A DNA stretch of 64,000 bases from VFMC01 sp046331225 (GCA_046331225.1 JAXLRF010000009.1:272709-336708), one strand, 5' to 3'; positions 53,856 to 62,486 are shown, counted from the stretch's first letter. A program made the numbers and translations. Notes: generated from the sequence alone by a model not told the origin.

Positions 53856-54977
53856 TCAGCGGGCGGTGTTGCGGCGGCGGCGGGAGGCGCGTTCGAGCGC
53901 CAGCCGCACCAGCTCGTCGATCAGCTCGGCGTAGCTCAGTCCGCTCGCGATCCACAGCTTCGGGTACATCGAGATCGGCGTGAACCCCGGGATCGTGTTG
54001 ACCTCGTTGCACAGGAACCCGCGCCCGCCCGGGCCGTCCTCGTAGAAGAAGTCCACTCGTGCGAGGCCCTCACATCGCAGCACCCCGAAGATCTCGACCG
54101 CGAGCCGGCGCACCTCGTCGGTCGCGGCGGCCGACAGGGGTGCGGGGATGATCGCCTGCGAGCCGTCGTCGAGGTACTTGTCGGCGTAGTCGTAGAACTC
54201 GGCCCCGGGCACGATCTCGCCGGGCACGCTCGCGCGTGGCTCGAGGTTGCCCAGCACGGCCACCTCGATCTCGCGACCGCTGATGGCCTCCTCGACCACG
54301 ACCCACTCGTCGTAGGTGAGCGCGACGTCGATCGCCTCGCGCACCTGTTCGACCGTCTTGGCCTTGCTCACACCCACGGACGAACCCATGTTGGCGGGCT
54401 TCACGAACAGCGGCAGTCCGAGCTCGTCGGCCAACCGCTGGGGCAGGCCGGGCGTGACGTCGCTCTCGCGGAACGCACGGTGGCGCGCCTGGGCGATGCC
54501 GCTCGCGGCGAGCACCTGCTTGGCCATCGCCTTGTCCATCGACACCGACGAGCCGAGCACGCCCGAGCCGACGTAGGGCACGCCGGCCAGTTCGAGCAAT
54601 CCCTGCACCGTGCCGTCCTCGCCCATCGGGCCGTGCAGCAACGGCATCACGACGGTGCGGGTGGCGGCGCCGCGCTCGACCGTGCCGGCGGCCGCGTGCA
54701 CCACGGCGGTGGGATCGACCGCCGTGCCGGTCGGATCGAGACGGCCGGGCAGCGCATCGGGTCCGGCGGCGAGCGCCGCTTGCGCCTCTGCCGCCACCTG
54801 CCAGTGGCCGTCGCGGTCGATGCCGATCGGCGTGATCCGGTACTTCGCCGGATCGGCGGCGCGCAGCACGTGCGCCGCCGTGGTGCAGCTGACGTCGTGC
54901 TCGGCCGACTGGCCGCCGAAGAGCACGACCAGCTCGATCCGGTCGTCGGGTGCTGGCTGGGGATCCGGGCTGCTCAT
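53856..54977 (-). CDS. ddl: D-alanine--D-alanine ligase
   Basis: A 373-residue ATP-grasp ligase that joins two D-alanines for peptidoglycan. LVVLFGGQSAEHDVSCTTA at the N-terminus, HGPMGEDGTVQGLLEL, VKPANMGSSVGVSK, EEAISGREIEVAVLGN and the C-terminal NEVNTIPGFTPISMYPKLW are all diagnostic. The Tyr/Ser/Lys/Glu active-site pattern is that of D-Ala-D-Ala, not D-Ala-D-Lac, ligases as far as the motifs show. ATG 54977 was chosen; the frame upstream overlaps murF. It is divergent from murF, whose product uses the dipeptide made here. Confidence 0.96.
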   Translation of the reverse strand: MSSPDPQPAPDDRIELVVLFGGQSAEHDVSCTTAAHVLRAADPAKYRITPIGIDRDGHWQVAAEAQAALAAGPDALPGRLDPTGTAVDPTAVVHAAAGTVERGAATRTVVMPLLHGPMGEDGTVQGLLELAGVPYVGSGVLGSSVSMDKAMAKQVLAASGIAQARHRAFRESDVTPGLPQRLADELGLPLFVKPANMGSSVGVSKAKTVEQVREAIDVALTYDEWVVVEEAISGREIEVAVLGNLEPRASVPGEIVPGAEFYDYADKYLDDGSQAIIPAPLSAAATDEVRRLAVEIFGVLRCEGLARVDFFYEDGPGGRGFLCNEVNTIPGFTPISMYPKLWIASGLSYAELIDELVRLALERASRRRRNTAR

Positions 54978-54987
54978 GACGGCTGCG

Positions 54988-54997
54988 ACGGTACCGT
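54988..54997. promoter_or_regulatory. Palindromic shared -10 region of ddl and murF
   Basis: ACGGTACCGT is a perfect 10-bp palindrome giving TACCGT on both strands. It ends 8 nt before the murF ATG on the plus strand and 10 nt before the ddl ATG on the minus strand. The 28-nt spacer therefore appears to hold a symmetric divergent promoter. Confidence 0.45.
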
Positions 54998-55005
54998 GTG
55001 CCCCG

Positions 55006-56307
55006 ATGCGATTCCGAGCAAGCGACGTGGCGCGCGACACCGGCGGTCGCCTGGTGGGTCCCGACGTGGCGCTCGACGGCGTGTCGTTCGACTCGCGGAG
55101 CCTGCGCCCCGGCCAGCTGTTCGTCCCCATCGTCGACCAGCGCGACGGCCACGACTTCATCCCGGGCGCGCTGGCCAACGGCGCGGGTGCCTATCTCACG
55201 GCCCGGCCGGCGGGGGAGGGCACGGCGATCGAGGTGCCCGACACCCTGCTCGCGTTGATGCGGCTGGCCGCGGCCCGACGCGACCGCTCGACCGCCACGG
55301 TGATCGGCATCACCGGCTCGGTCGGCAAGACGAGCACCAAGGACCTCGTGTGGGCCGCGATCGGTGCGAGCCGTCGCACGTGGGCCAACGAGCGCAGCTT
55401 CAACAACGACCAGGGGCTGCCCACCACCGTGCTCAACGCGCCGGACGACACCGAGGTGCTCGTGCTCGAGATGGGCATGCGCGGCTTCGGCGAGATCACG
55501 CGCCTGTGCGACATCGCCCGGCCCTCGGTCGGTGTGGTCACGCGTGTGGCCGAGGCGCACAGCGACCGCGTCGGCGGCATCGAGGGCGTGGCCCGTGCCA
55601 AGCGCGAGCTGGTCGAGAGCCTGCCCGCCGACGGCATCGCGATCCTCAACGGTGACGACCCGCGGGTGGCGGCGATGGCGGGCGCGACGTCTGCCGACGT
55701 GGTGCGCTACGGCGAGACCGAGGGCTGCCACGTGCACGTGACGTCGATCGTGCTCGACCACCTGGCCCGCCCGTCGTTCGCCGCGTCGACCCCCTGGGGC
55801 GAGGTGTACGTGCGGCTCGGCGTGAGCGGCCGGCACATGGCGCTCAACGCGGCTGCGGCGCTGGCCTGCGTCGGTGCCGTGGGCGGCGATCTCGACGCCG
55901 CGGTGGCGGCGATGGCCGACGTGCGCCTGACGGCGATGCGCATGGACGTGGTCCGCCTGCGCTCGGGCGCCACCGTGATCGACGACTCGTACAACGCGAA
56001 CCCGACGTCGATGCGCGCCGCGATCGATGCGTTGGCGGCGGTGCCGGCCGAGCGTCGCCGTGCCGTGCTGGGCGTGATGGCCGAGATCAGCGAGCCCGAA
56101 CGCGAGCACCGGGCCGTGCACGCGTACGCGGCGCGCCGCGGCGTCGAGGTGATGGCGGTGGGGACCGACCTGTACGGCGTGGCGCCGCTGCCCGACGCGG
56201 CGGCCGCGGTCGAGGCACTCGGTGCGCTCGGCGAGGGTGACGCGGTGCTGGTGAAGGGCAGTCGCGTCGCCGGTCTCGAACGGGTCGCCGAGGCGCTGAT
56301 CGGGTGA
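55006..56307 (+). CDS. murF: UDP-N-acetylmuramoyl-tripeptide--D-alanyl-D-alanine ligase
   Basis: A 433-residue Mur ligase that adds D-Ala-D-Ala to the UDP-MurNAc-tripeptide, the last cytoplasmic step of the wall precursor. The N-terminal substrate domain covers about 1-95, and the ATP-binding loop is GITGSVGKTSTK (about 100-111). ANERSFNNDQGLPTTVLN and the C-terminal IDDSYNANPTSMRAAIDAL are MurF signatures. ATG 55006 starts 8 nt after TACCGT. It is unusual that murF and ddl stand alone here, away from the dcw division cluster (no murE, mraY or fts genes nearby). Confidence 0.96.
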   Translation: MRFRASDVARDTGGRLVGPDVALDGVSFDSRSLRPGQLFVPIVDQRDGHDFIPGALANGAGAYLTARPAGEGTAIEVPDTLLALMRLAAARRDRSTATVIGITGSVGKTSTKDLVWAAIGASRRTWANERSFNNDQGLPTTVLNAPDDTEVLVLEMGMRGFGEITRLCDIARPSVGVVTRVAEAHSDRVGGIEGVARAKRELVESLPADGIAILNGDDPRVAAMAGATSADVVRYGETEGCHVHVTSIVLDHLARPSFAASTPWGEVYVRLGVSGRHMALNAAAALACVGAVGGDLDAAVAAMADVRLTAMRMDVVRLRSGATVIDDSYNANPTSMRAAIDALAAVPAERRRAVLGVMAEISEPEREHRAVHAYAARRGVEVMAVGTDLYGVAPLPDAAAAVEALGALGEGDAVLVKGSRVAGLERVAEALIG

Positions 56308-56339
56308 AACGCCCGCCGGCACGCGCCGTGCGTGTGCGA

Positions 56340-56377
56340 TCTGACGGTTCCTTGACACCACCGGTGTCGTCGTCAGA
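56340..56377 (+). other. Nested hairpin directly before the GGDEF-EAL gene
   Basis: An outer stem TCTGACG/CGTCAGA (56340-56346 and 56371-56377) encloses an inner GACACC/GGTGTC stem with an ACC triloop (56354-56368). It ends 5 nt before ATG 56383. TTGACA at 56352-56357 would be a perfect -35 but has no good -10. It may be the murF terminator, an operator, or a translation-control hairpin. Confidence 0.4.
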
Positions 56378-56382
56378 ACCGA

Positions 56383-58503
56383 ATGGTTGATCCGGAACCC
56401 GTCGCCCGGACGATCACCACCGTGGCGAGCGAGGTGACGGGGAACGACGACGAGGCATCACGCCCCGATCTCGCCGCCATCCTCGAGGGTCTTCCCGACA
56501 TCGTGATGGCGGTCGACGGCGAGGCCCGGCTGGTGTACGTGAACCAGACGGCCGTCGAGCGCGGCTGGGACCGTGCGGGCTGGATCGGCCGCAGTGCGCT
56601 CGACCTGATCCACCCCGACGACCTCGCGATCGCGGTGTCGGCGATGGACACGGTGCAGGACAAGCCGATCGGCACGCCGATCGAGATCCGCATCCTGCAT
56701 CCGACCGACGGTTGGCGGCTGTTCGAGGTGATCGGCCGCAACCACCTGTCCGACGCGCTCGGGCTGTTGCTGCTGGTGTGCCGCGACATCGGCGAGCGGC
56801 GGCGGTGGGAGGTGGCGGGCGGCGACGTGCCGCGCTTCCAGGCCGTGGTGCAGCACTCGTCGGCGATCACGATGCTGCTCACCGCCGATGGCCGGATCCA
56901 CTCGGCCTCGGCGGCGCTCACGCGACTCACGGGCTTCGACCCCGAGCACCTGGTGGGCGAGACGTTCGTGTCGCTGGCCGCGCCCGGGCACGAGGGTGTG
57001 CTGCTCGAGGCGTTGCGGCCGCGCATCGGTCGGGCAGTGGGCACGGCCGAGGTGCCGGTGCGGCTGGCGAACCGTGACGAGACCCGACCGTTCCGATTCG
57101 AGGTGGTCGACCTGCGCGAAGACCCGGTGGTGCAGGGCTGGGTGGTCACCGGCTACGACGCGAGCGAGCTGCAGTCGGCCCGGTCGGCCCTCGAACGGCT
57201 GGCCACGCACGACGCCCTGACCGGGCTGCCCAACCGGATCGCGCTCACCGCGGCGATCCGCGAGGCGCTGGTGGGTCGTGGACCGCTCGACGAGATCGGC
57301 GTGCTGTTCGTCGACCTCGACCGCTTCAAGCCGGTGAACGACCTGTTCGGCCACGAGGCCGGTGACGAGCTGTTGATCGCCGTCGCCACACGGCTCGCCG
57401 GACTGGTGCGGCTCGGCGACACGGTGGCACGCATCGGTGGTGACGAGTTCGTGGTGATCGCCCCCGGCATCACGTCGCGTGGCGCGATCGAGGAGCTCGG
57501 CCGCCGGGTCGAGCAGGCGTTGGCCGAGCCGTTCGTGCTGCGCGGTGGCGTGGCGTCGATCTCGGCGTCGGTCGGCATCGCCTTCAGCGATGCGTCGTCG
57601 ACGGTGACCGCGCTGCTGGCCGAGGCGGATCAGTCGATGTTCCAGATCAAGACGGCTCGCCGCAACGGCGCGGTGCCGCGGGCCCGACGCTGGACCGAGC
57701 GTCGCGAGCTGGCCTCCATGCTGCGCGGCGCGGTGGAGCGGGGCGAGATGAAGGCGCACCTGCAGCCGGTGGTGGCGGTGTCCGACGGCCGCCTGCGCGG
57801 GTTCGAGGCGTTGGTGCGCTGGCACCATCCGCACGGTCGGGTGCTGGGGCCGGGCGAGTTCCTCGACGTCGCGTTCGAGGCCGGCGTGGGCACGCAGATC
57901 GACCGGATCATCGCCGATCAGGCGTGCTCGCTGCTGGCCGGCCTGCGCCACCTGCTGCCCGAGGCGTGGGTGAGCGTCAACATGAGCGCTCACGACCTGG
58001 TCGACCCGAAGATCGTCGAGGTGGTGGCCGACACCCTCGACCGTCACGGGTTGTCGCCGAGCAACCTGCTCGTCGAGGTGACCGAACAGGCGACGCTCGA
58101 GTTGCCGGGCCTGCGCGAACACGCCTCGCCGCAGGTGACGCTGCGCGAGCTCGCGCACCTGGGTGTGCGCATCGCGCTCGACGACTTCGGGACCGGCTAC
58201 TCGTCCCTGACGCACCTGCGCAAGCTCGAGGTGCACACGATCAAGATCGACCGCTCGTTCGTGGGCGGTGTGGTGCGCGACTCGACCGACCTCAACTTGG
58301 TGAGCGCGATCGTCGGGCTGGCGCACAGCCTGGGGTTGCACGCCGTGGCCGAGGGCGTCGAGTCGGCCGATCAGCTGCAGGTGTTGCGGACGATCGGGTG
58401 CGACAGCGCACAGGGGTACCTGATGTCGCCGCCGCTGTCGCCCGACGAACTCGAGCCGTGGGTCGTGCGCTACCTGGCGGGCAACCGCGTGCCCGCCGCC
58501 TGA
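56383..58503 (+). CDS. PAS-PAS-GGDEF-EAL cyclic-di-GMP protein
   Basis: A 706-residue signalling protein with no membrane segment. Two PAS-like domains (about 30-140 and 150-270) precede a GGDEF domain (about 275-430) with intact GGDEF near residue 350 and an RLGD inhibitory site five residues upstream, as in active cyclases. The EAL domain (about 445-700) has EALVR near 478, NMSAHDL, DDFGTGYSS and KIDRSFVG, so the phosphodiesterase residues also look intact. It could make or break c-di-GMP depending on the PAS signal. It stands 75 nt after murF, with a hairpin between them. Confidence 0.94.
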   Translation: MVDPEPVARTITTVASEVTGNDDEASRPDLAAILEGLPDIVMAVDGEARLVYVNQTAVERGWDRAGWIGRSALDLIHPDDLAIAVSAMDTVQDKPIGTPIEIRILHPTDGWRLFEVIGRNHLSDALGLLLLVCRDIGERRRWEVAGGDVPRFQAVVQHSSAITMLLTADGRIHSASAALTRLTGFDPEHLVGETFVSLAAPGHEGVLLEALRPRIGRAVGTAEVPVRLANRDETRPFRFEVVDLREDPVVQGWVVTGYDASELQSARSALERLATHDALTGLPNRIALTAAIREALVGRGPLDEIGVLFVDLDRFKPVNDLFGHEAGDELLIAVATRLAGLVRLGDTVARIGGDEFVVIAPGITSRGAIEELGRRVEQALAEPFVLRGGVASISASVGIAFSDASSTVTALLAEADQSMFQIKTARRNGAVPRARRWTERRELASMLRGAVERGEMKAHLQPVVAVSDGRLRGFEALVRWHHPHGRVLGPGEFLDVAFEAGVGTQIDRIIADQACSLLAGLRHLLPEAWVSVNMSAHDLVDPKIVEVVADTLDRHGLSPSNLLVEVTEQATLELPGLREHASPQVTLRELAHLGVRIALDDFGTGYSSLTHLRKLEVHTIKIDRSFVGGVVRDSTDLNLVSAIVGLAHSLGLHAVAEGVESADQLQVLRTIGCDSAQGYLMSPPLSPDELEPWVVRYLAGNRVPAA

Positions 58504-58515
58504 TCGGGCGGCCGT

Positions 58516-59838
58516 TCAGTCGCCGGCCGCGATGCCGTGCTCGTCGAGGAGCGCGGTGTGGTCCGGTGCGGGTGCCACCACATGGGCGCGCTGGTCGAGG
58601 CCGGCGACGTCGCACCACCACGACAAGAACAGCGCCCACACGGCACCACCGAGCAGCACCCACCGCGCACCGACCGCGTCGATCACCGGTCCGAACACCA
58701 GGTTGCCGAGCGGGACGGTGCCGCCGAAGGCCATGAACCACAGGCTCATCACGCGGCCGCGCTCGTGGTCGGCCAGGCGGCTCTGCACGATCGTCATCAT
58801 CGAGGTGGTCGTGCCGAAGTACGAGATGCCGAGGAAGAAGCCGGCGACGAACGCGCCGATCGGCTCGCGGGCGACGGCGAACGCGGTGAGGCAGATCGCG
58901 AACGAGGCGAAGCCGAGGCGGATGAGTCGGCGCTTGTCCCAGCCGACGAACACGGTGCCGATCGCGAGACCGCCGAGCGCGGCGCCGAAGCCCCAGGTGG
59001 CGTACAGCCACTTGTAGGTGGGCGACTTCTCCTGGATGCCGAAGTTGAGCTCGGCGACGGCGGGGAAGAGGCCGACGTAGGGGAGCGACAGGAACGAGAA
59101 CGTGGTGAGCGAGAGCAGCAGGCGGCTCACGACCGGCTTGCTCTTGGCGAGCCGGACGCCTGCGGTGAACTGGCGCCAGCCCTGCTCGTGGTGCACCTTC
59201 GGCGGCGGGCCGAGGTGGGTGGCGAGCAGCGCGAACACCACGAACAGGTAGGTGACCGCGTTGAGCAGGAAGAACTGCGAGGTCGTGACCCCGAGTGGGC
59301 TCAGGATCGCGACGATGATCGGGCCGACCACACGGCTGCCGTTGATCATCGTCGAGTTGAGCGAGATCGAACCGGGCAGGTCGGCCTTGCTGACCAGCGT
59401 CGGCAGCATCGCCGACCACGCGGGGGCGTTGAGCGCGTTGCCGACGCCCACGCCGAGGGCCACGGCGAACAGCGACCAGATCGGCGCGTCGGCGGCGGCG
59501 AGCGGGAACAGCAGCACGCTGAAGGTCAGCTGCACGAGCTGCATCGCGATCAGCCACCGGCGGCGGTCGAAGCGGTCGGCGATGACGCCGGCGGGGATCG
59601 ACAGCAGGAGCAGCGGGCCCAGCTGGGCGAAGACGAGCAGGCCGACGATCGAGGCCTTGCCGGTGCGCTCGTACACGTAGGCGGGCAGCACCACGTTCTG
59701 CATCCAGGTGCCGACGTTGCTCGCGAACGAGCCGATCCACATGCGGCGGAAATCGGGGTACGCGAGCGCCGCGCGGGCGCTGCCCGGTCGGAAGCCGTGC
59801 TGGACGGCCGGTTCGTTCGGTGTGGTGTTCCCCTGCAT
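58516..59838 (-). CDS. MFS transporter
   Basis: A 440-residue transporter with about 12 hydrophobic segments. FRRMWIGSFASNVGTWMQNV in helix 1 and AGVIADRFDRRRWLIAMQL between helices 2 and 3 place it in the DHA3/EntS-like group of exporters. The C-terminal ~30 residues are hydrophilic. It lies 108 nt downstream of the MarR gene on the same strand, with a 7+7 bp palindrome 6 nt before its ATG. Cargo unknown; drug or metabolite efflux is the usual role. Confidence 0.9.
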   Translation of the reverse strand: MQGNTTPNEPAVQHGFRPGSARAALAYPDFRRMWIGSFASNVGTWMQNVVLPAYVYERTGKASIVGLLVFAQLGPLLLLSIPAGVIADRFDRRRWLIAMQLVQLTFSVLLFPLAAADAPIWSLFAVALGVGVGNALNAPAWSAMLPTLVSKADLPGSISLNSTMINGSRVVGPIIVAILSPLGVTTSQFFLLNAVTYLFVVFALLATHLGPPPKVHHEQGWRQFTAGVRLAKSKPVVSRLLLSLTTFSFLSLPYVGLFPAVAELNFGIQEKSPTYKWLYATWGFGAALGGLAIGTVFVGWDKRRLIRLGFASFAICLTAFAVAREPIGAFVAGFFLGISYFGTTTSMMTIVQSRLADHERGRVMSLWFMAFGGTVPLGNLVFGPVIDAVGARWVLLGGAVWALFLSWWCDVAGLDQRAHVVAPAPDHTALLDEHGIAAGD

Positions 59839-59843
59839 CGCGT

Positions 59844-59861
59844 CTTGACCCGTCGGTCAAG
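59844..59861. promoter_or_regulatory. Palindromic operator CTTGACC-4-GGTCAAG
   Basis: CTTGACC (59844-59850) and GGTCAAG (59855-59861) are exact inverse copies around CGTC, ending 6 nt before the MFS ATG 59838. This form is typical of TetR-family operators; the only regulator nearby is the MarR protein. Confidence 0.55.
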
Positions 59862-59946
59862 AGTACGTGACCGAGGCGCGCGTGCACGGGTCGTTCCGTG
59901 TCATGTGTGACACACCCCTGCGTCGGCGACGGCCCGGCGCGGGCGG

Positions 59947-60456
59947 TCAGGGGCTCGGGGTGTCGCCGAGGTCGTGCAACAGGGTGCGCAGCAACCCGGC
60001 CAGCTGGCTCCGGCGGCGCTCGTCGAGCGAGCCGAGCAGTGCATGCTCGGTGGCGAGGTGGGCGTCGACCACCTGCTCGACCAGGTCGAAGCCGGCCGCC
60101 GTGAGCCTGACGATCACCTTGCGACGATCCGCAGCGCTCGCTCGCTCGACGAGGCCGCGCTGTTCGAGCCGATCGATGCGGTTGGTGATCGCGCCGGTGG
60201 TGACCATCGACTGCTGCACCAGTTCGCCGGCGGTGAGCTCGTAGGGCGGGCCGCCGCGGCGCAAGGTGGCGAGGACGTCGTACATCCACGCCTCGATGCC
60301 GAACCGGGCGAAGTTCTCCTCGAGCCGTCGATCGATCAGGCGCGAGAGCCGTGAGATGCGGCCGACGATCTCGATCGGCGAGACGTCGAGGTCGGGTCGT
60401 TGGTCGCGCCACTGGCCGGTGATCCGGTCGACGGTGTCGTGTCGTGCGGTGCCCAT
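59947..60456 (-). CDS. MarR family transcriptional regulator
   Basis: A 169-residue winged-helix regulator. The dimer helix lies at about 1-55, and the helix-turn-helix is YELTAGELVQQSMVTTGAITNRIDRLEQRGLVER with the wing DRRKVIVRLT (two short pieces of one domain). MarR proteins usually repress a nearby exporter and release it on binding a small aromatic or oxidant. Here both neighbours are transporters: EamA divergently and MFS downstream. ATG 60456 gives the usual length; ATG 60495 adds 13 residues and lies closer to the operator. Confidence 0.9.
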   Translation of the reverse strand: MGTARHDTVDRITGQWRDQRPDLDVSPIEIVGRISRLSRLIDRRLEENFARFGIEAWMYDVLATLRRGGPPYELTAGELVQQSMVTTGAITNRIDRLEQRGLVERASAADRRKVIVRLTAAGFDLVEQVVDAHLATEHALLGSLDERRRSQLAGLLRTLLHDLGDTPSP

Positions 60457-60500
60457 GCGCCGATCGTAGGGCACTGCGAAGGTTTTCCTCGACATTCAGT

Positions 60501-60516
60501 ATCTCAACATTAAGAT
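60501..60516. promoter_or_regulatory. Candidate MarR operator
   Basis: This 16-bp site fits ATCTnAAnnTTnAGAT, symmetric at 12 of 16 positions and like known MarR-family operators of the ATCTTGA-TCAAGAT type. It lies between the divergent marR and eamA genes and overlaps TAAGAT (60511-60516), the -10 of the leaderless EamA gene. Confidence 0.55.
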
Positions 60517-60523
60517 GATGACC

Positions 60524-61486
60524 ATGAAGACGACCCGACGAACCGCACTGCTCACCGTGCTCGCCCCGATCTCGTGGGGCACCACCTACGTCACGGTCAC
60601 CGAGCTGCTTCCGCACGGTCGTCCGCTGCTGGTGGCCGCGCTGCGCGTGCTTCCCGCCGGCCTGGTGCTCGTCGCGGTCGGCACGTGGCGGTCGCGATGG
60701 GTGCCGCGTGGCCGGCAGTGGCGGCACCTCGCCGCCCTGGCCATGTTCAACTTCGCCCTGTTCTTCCCGCTGCTCGTCGTCGGGGTGTACCGGCTGCCGG
60801 GCGGTGTGGCCGCGTCGTTCGGCGGCCTCCAGCCGTTGCTCGTCGCCGGGCTCTCGTGGCTGGTGGCCGGCCGGCGTGCCCGACCGGTCGAGCTCGCCGT
60901 CGGCGCGATCGCCGCCCTCGGCGTGGCGCTCGTGGTGGTGAAGCCGGGCGCCCACGTCGACCTGCTCGGCGTGCTCGCCGCAGCAGCGTCGGCCGTCTCG
61001 TTCGCCGCCGGGGTCGTGCTCACCAAGCGGCTGCCACCGCCGCCGGATCGGGTGACCGCCACCGGTTGGCAGCTGCTGATGAGCGCCGCGCCGCTCTCGG
61101 TGCTGGCGTTCGCGTTCGAAGGTGCGCCGCCTGCGCCGACGATCGGCGCCGTGGTCGGCTTCGCCTACCTGAGCCTCGCCGGCACGGCGCTCGCGTTCGT
61201 GCTGTGGTTCCGCGGCATCGAGCGCCTGCCGACGGCCGCACCGCCGCTGCTCGGGCTGGCTGCACCGGTGACGGGTGCGGTGCTCGGCTGGCTCGTGAAG
61301 GGCGAGTCGTTGTCGCCCGTGCAACTCGTCGGCTTCGCGATCACCATCGGTGCGATCGCCCGCGGCGCCACACTGGCGCCACGGGCGACGACCGAACCGC
61401 CGACCGAACCGCCGACCGAACCGATGACCGAACTCAGCCCAGGATCAGCTCCGCGTACATCGGCAGCACCTGCTTCGGTCCGCTGA
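60524..61486 (+). CDS. EamA/DMT family transporter
   Basis: A 320-residue membrane protein with ten hydrophobic segments in two EamA repeats (LAPISWGTTYVTVTELLP at the start; the second repeat from about 150). DMT exporters move amino acids, nucleotides or drugs. ATG 60524 is chosen because TAAGAT ends 7 nt upstream; ATG 60515 and 60518 fall within the operator. The C-terminus is a hydrophilic tail containing TEPP repeats, encoded by a 12-bp tandem repeat that overlaps the opposing LLM gene end by 53 nt. Confidence 0.9.
   Translation: MKTTRRTALLTVLAPISWGTTYVTVTELLPHGRPLLVAALRVLPAGLVLVAVGTWRSRWVPRGRQWRHLAALAMFNFALFFPLLVVGVYRLPGGVAASFGGLQPLLVAGLSWLVAGRRARPVELAVGAIAALGVALVVVKPGAHVDLLGVLAAAASAVSFAAGVVLTKRLPPPPDRVTATGWQLLMSAAPLSVLAFAFEGAPPAPTIGAVVGFAYLSLAGTALAFVLWFRGIERLPTAAPPLLGLAAPVTGAVLGWLVKGESLSPVQLVGFAITIGAIARGATLAPRATTEPPTEPPTEPMTELSPGSAPRTSAAPASVR
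61390..61437. repeat. 12-bp tandem repeat in the EamA 3' end
   Basis: GACCGAACCGCC occurs at 61390 and 61402, then as GACCGAACCGAT (61414) and a degenerate copy (61426-61437). It encodes TEPP/TEPM units of the EamA tail, and the last copy contains the stop codon of the opposing LLM gene. Confidence 0.8.
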
Positions 61487-62480
61487 CGAGGAACGTGGTG
61501 ATGCAGGTCTCGCGCCACTTGTCGAGCTCGCCGCGGATCTTGTCGACCGGGCCGACCAGTGCGACGTCTTCGACCATCGACAGCGGGATGGCCGCCGCCG
61601 CCTCGGCCTTCTTGCCGGCCAGATACAGGTCCTGCACCTTCAGCGCGACGTCCTCGTAGCCCATGCGCGCGAAGACCTCGAAGTGGAAGTTGGCGCCGCG
61701 AGCGCCCATGCCGCCCGCGTAGAGGGCCAGGAACGGACGGATGAAGTCGGCGCACTTCTCGACGTCGTCGCCCGGGATGATCTGCACGCCCGACGCGACG
61801 TCGAAGCGGTCGGCCTTGCCCAGCTCGCCCGCCGCGGTGAAGCCCTCGGTGAGGCAGCGCCGGTAGTGCGCGTCGTCCTTCGGGCTGAAGAACAGCGGCA
61901 ACCATCCGTCGCAGATCTCGGCCGCGAGCGCCACGTTCTTCGGGCCCTCGGCGCCGAGGTAGATCGGGATCTCGGTGCGGAACGGGTGGATCGTGCTCTT
62001 GAGCGCCTTGCCGAGACCGCGGCCGTCGGGCTTGGTGTACGGCATGTCGTAGAACTCGCCGTGCGCCTCGATCGGCTCCTCGCGGCGGATGATCCGGCGC
62101 ACGATGTCGACGTACTCGCGGGTGCGGGCGAGCGGCTTGCCGTACGCCTGGCCGTACCAGCCCTCGACGACCTGCGGGCCCGAGGCGCCGAGCCCGAGGA
62201 TCACGCGGCCCTGCGACAGGTGGTCGAGCGTCATCGCCGCCATCGCCGTCGCCGCGGGCGTGCGGGCGCTCATCTGGATGATGCCGGTGCCGAGCTGCAC
62301 GCTCGACGTGTGCGCACCCCACCACGCGAGCGGCGTGATCGCATCGCTGCCGTACGCCTCGGCGGTCCACACCGAGGTGTAGCCGAGCCGTTCGGCCTCC
62401 TGGATCGCGTCGAGCGCGCCCGAGGGCGGTCCGCTGCCCCAGTAACCGGTGTTGTACCCGAGCTTCAGTTCCTTGGCCAT
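61434..62480 (-). CDS. LLM-class F420-dependent oxidoreductase
   Basis: A 348-residue TIM-barrel oxidoreductase of the luciferase-like monooxygenase superfamily. LKLGYNTGYWGSGP at the N-terminus, SVWTAEAYGSDAITPLAWW, LGLGASGPQVVEGWYG and IPIYLGAEGPKNVALAAEICDGW are typical of actinobacterial F420-dependent members rather than FMN-dependent luciferases. It would pass hydride between F420 and an unknown substrate. TACGGT lies 6 nt before the ATG. The 3' end overlaps the EamA gene; the divergent gene is a GNAT acetyltransferase. Confidence 0.92.
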   Translation of the reverse strand: MAKELKLGYNTGYWGSGPPSGALDAIQEAERLGYTSVWTAEAYGSDAITPLAWWGAHTSSVQLGTGIIQMSARTPAATAMAAMTLDHLSQGRVILGLGASGPQVVEGWYGQAYGKPLARTREYVDIVRRIIRREEPIEAHGEFYDMPYTKPDGRGLGKALKSTIHPFRTEIPIYLGAEGPKNVALAAEICDGWLPLFFSPKDDAHYRRCLTEGFTAAGELGKADRFDVASGVQIIPGDDVEKCADFIRPFLALYAGGMGARGANFHFEVFARMGYEDVALKVQDLYLAGKKAEAAAAIPLSMVEDVALVGPVDKIRGELDKWRETCITTFLVSGPKQVLPMYAELILG

Positions 62481-62486
62481 GTCGGC

